From: an uncultured Faecalibacterium sp.
Lineage (GTDB): Bacteria; Bacillota; Clostridia; Oscillospirales; Ruminococcaceae
Direction: 5' to 3'
Length of the DNA: 5,370 nucleotides
Assembly: GCA_934511465.1 (NCBI GenBank)
Contig: CAKSWG010000059.1
Span: 1 to 5,370 of the forward strand
The notes under the pieces are model-generated. The model saw only the letters and a program-made list of their open reading frames with translations, was not told the DNA's origin and made no database searches. Positions 5,084 through 5,370 of the stretch are shown here, one piece after another. Position 1 is the first letter of the stretch. Every line of letters begins with the position of its first letter. A program made the translations under genes and the position numbers.

Positions 5084-5370
5084 TACTTGTTGCCTCCTTC
5101 CTTCTTCTGAGCGGTCTTAGCGCTCTTCAGGACTTCGCCCTTGTAGACCCACACCTTGACGCCGATGCGGCCGTAGGTGGTAGCAGCCTCTGCAAAGCCG
5201 TAGTCAATGTCAGCACGCAGGGTCTGCAGGGGGATGGTGCCCTCGTGATAGCTCTCGGTACGAGCGATATCAGCGCCGCCCAGACGGCCGGAGCACATTG
5301 CCTTGATGCCCTTTGCGGGAACGGTTGCGCGATCGCGGGGGCTCATGGCATTGCGCATGCACTGCTTCAT
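5083..5370 (-). CDS. rpsC: 30S ribosomal protein S3, C-terminal part (5' end outside the window)
   Basis: The 95 codons present are the C-terminal domain of uS3, which lines the mRNA entry channel and contributes to ribosomal helicase activity. Family motifs are clear: [13 protein letters not shown] (27-39), [20 protein letters not shown] (43-62), [18 protein letters not shown] (64-81), then a lysine-rich tail. The Met at the window edge is internal, aligning with the residue before E. coli Lys135; the KH domain and N-terminus lie beyond 5370. Between NAM and KGIK there are ten residues ([10 protein letters not shown]) where E. coli and B. subtilis have four, an apparent insertion of six. The frame is open throughout, so it is not a frameshift artefact in any obvious way. 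Overlaps rplP by one base. Confidence 0.97.
   Translation of the reverse strand: MKQCMRNAMSPRDRATVPAKGIKAMCSGRLGGADIARTESYHEGTIPLQTLRADIDYGFAEAATTYGRIGVKVWVYKGEVLKSAKTAQKKEGGNK

Noticed and set aside
1..5370. Mobile elements, CRISPR arrays, tRNA or rRNA genes, toxin-antitoxin or defence genes
   Set aside because: No direct repeat arrays, transposase-like frames, tRNA-like cloverleaf sequences or non-ribosomal reading frames were found; the minus strand is almost fully used by ribosomal protein genes.

Overview
The window is a stretch of the bacterial S10-spc ribosomal protein superoperon, read entirely from the minus strand. It holds 14 recognisable ribosomal protein genes plus the first codons of secY. 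Gene order along transcription (descending coordinates) is rpsC (3' part), rplP, rpmC, rpsQ, rplN, rplX, rplE, rpsN, rpsH, rplF, rplR, rpsE, rpmD, rplO, secY (5' part). This is the order found across Bacillota and most other bacteria. No gene is broken, missing or inserted between those present.

The likely source is a strictly anaerobic member of class Clostridia, possibly of the Faecalibacterium/Gemmiger/Ruminococcaceae type. This is inferred from moderately high G+C (mid to upper 50s percent by eye), strong AGGAGG-type ribosome binding sites, short zinc-binding S14, L24 with two CxxC pairs, and unusually many cysteines in ribosomal proteins. The genus cannot be fixed from the window alone.

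Layout: 5370-4198 is the end of the S10 part (S3, L16, L29, S17). 4154-55 is the spc part (L14, L24, L5, S14, S8, L6, L18, S5, L30, L15). 53-1 is the start of the SecY translocase gene. Genes are packed with gaps of 1-20 nt, or short overlaps at rpsC/rplP and rplP/rpmC. There are two exceptions: a 43-nt gap between rpsQ and rplN, which is the classical S10/spc boundary, and a 110-nt gap between rpsN and rpsH. No stretch without a gene exceeds 300 bases. Many binding sites overlap the preceding stop codon, which fits translational coupling of one long transcript. I see no convincing promoter or intrinsic terminator in the window, so both probably lie outside it.

I did not find a new biological system here; this is core housekeeping DNA. 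The points worth a second look are a GC-rich hairpin and a Shine-Dalgarno-containing hairpin in the rpsN-rpsH gap, an apparent insertion of about 6 residues in S3 near the mRNA entry site, a small hairpin carrying the rpsQ stop codon in its loop, a zinc-ribbon-like L24 tail, and cysteine enrichment.
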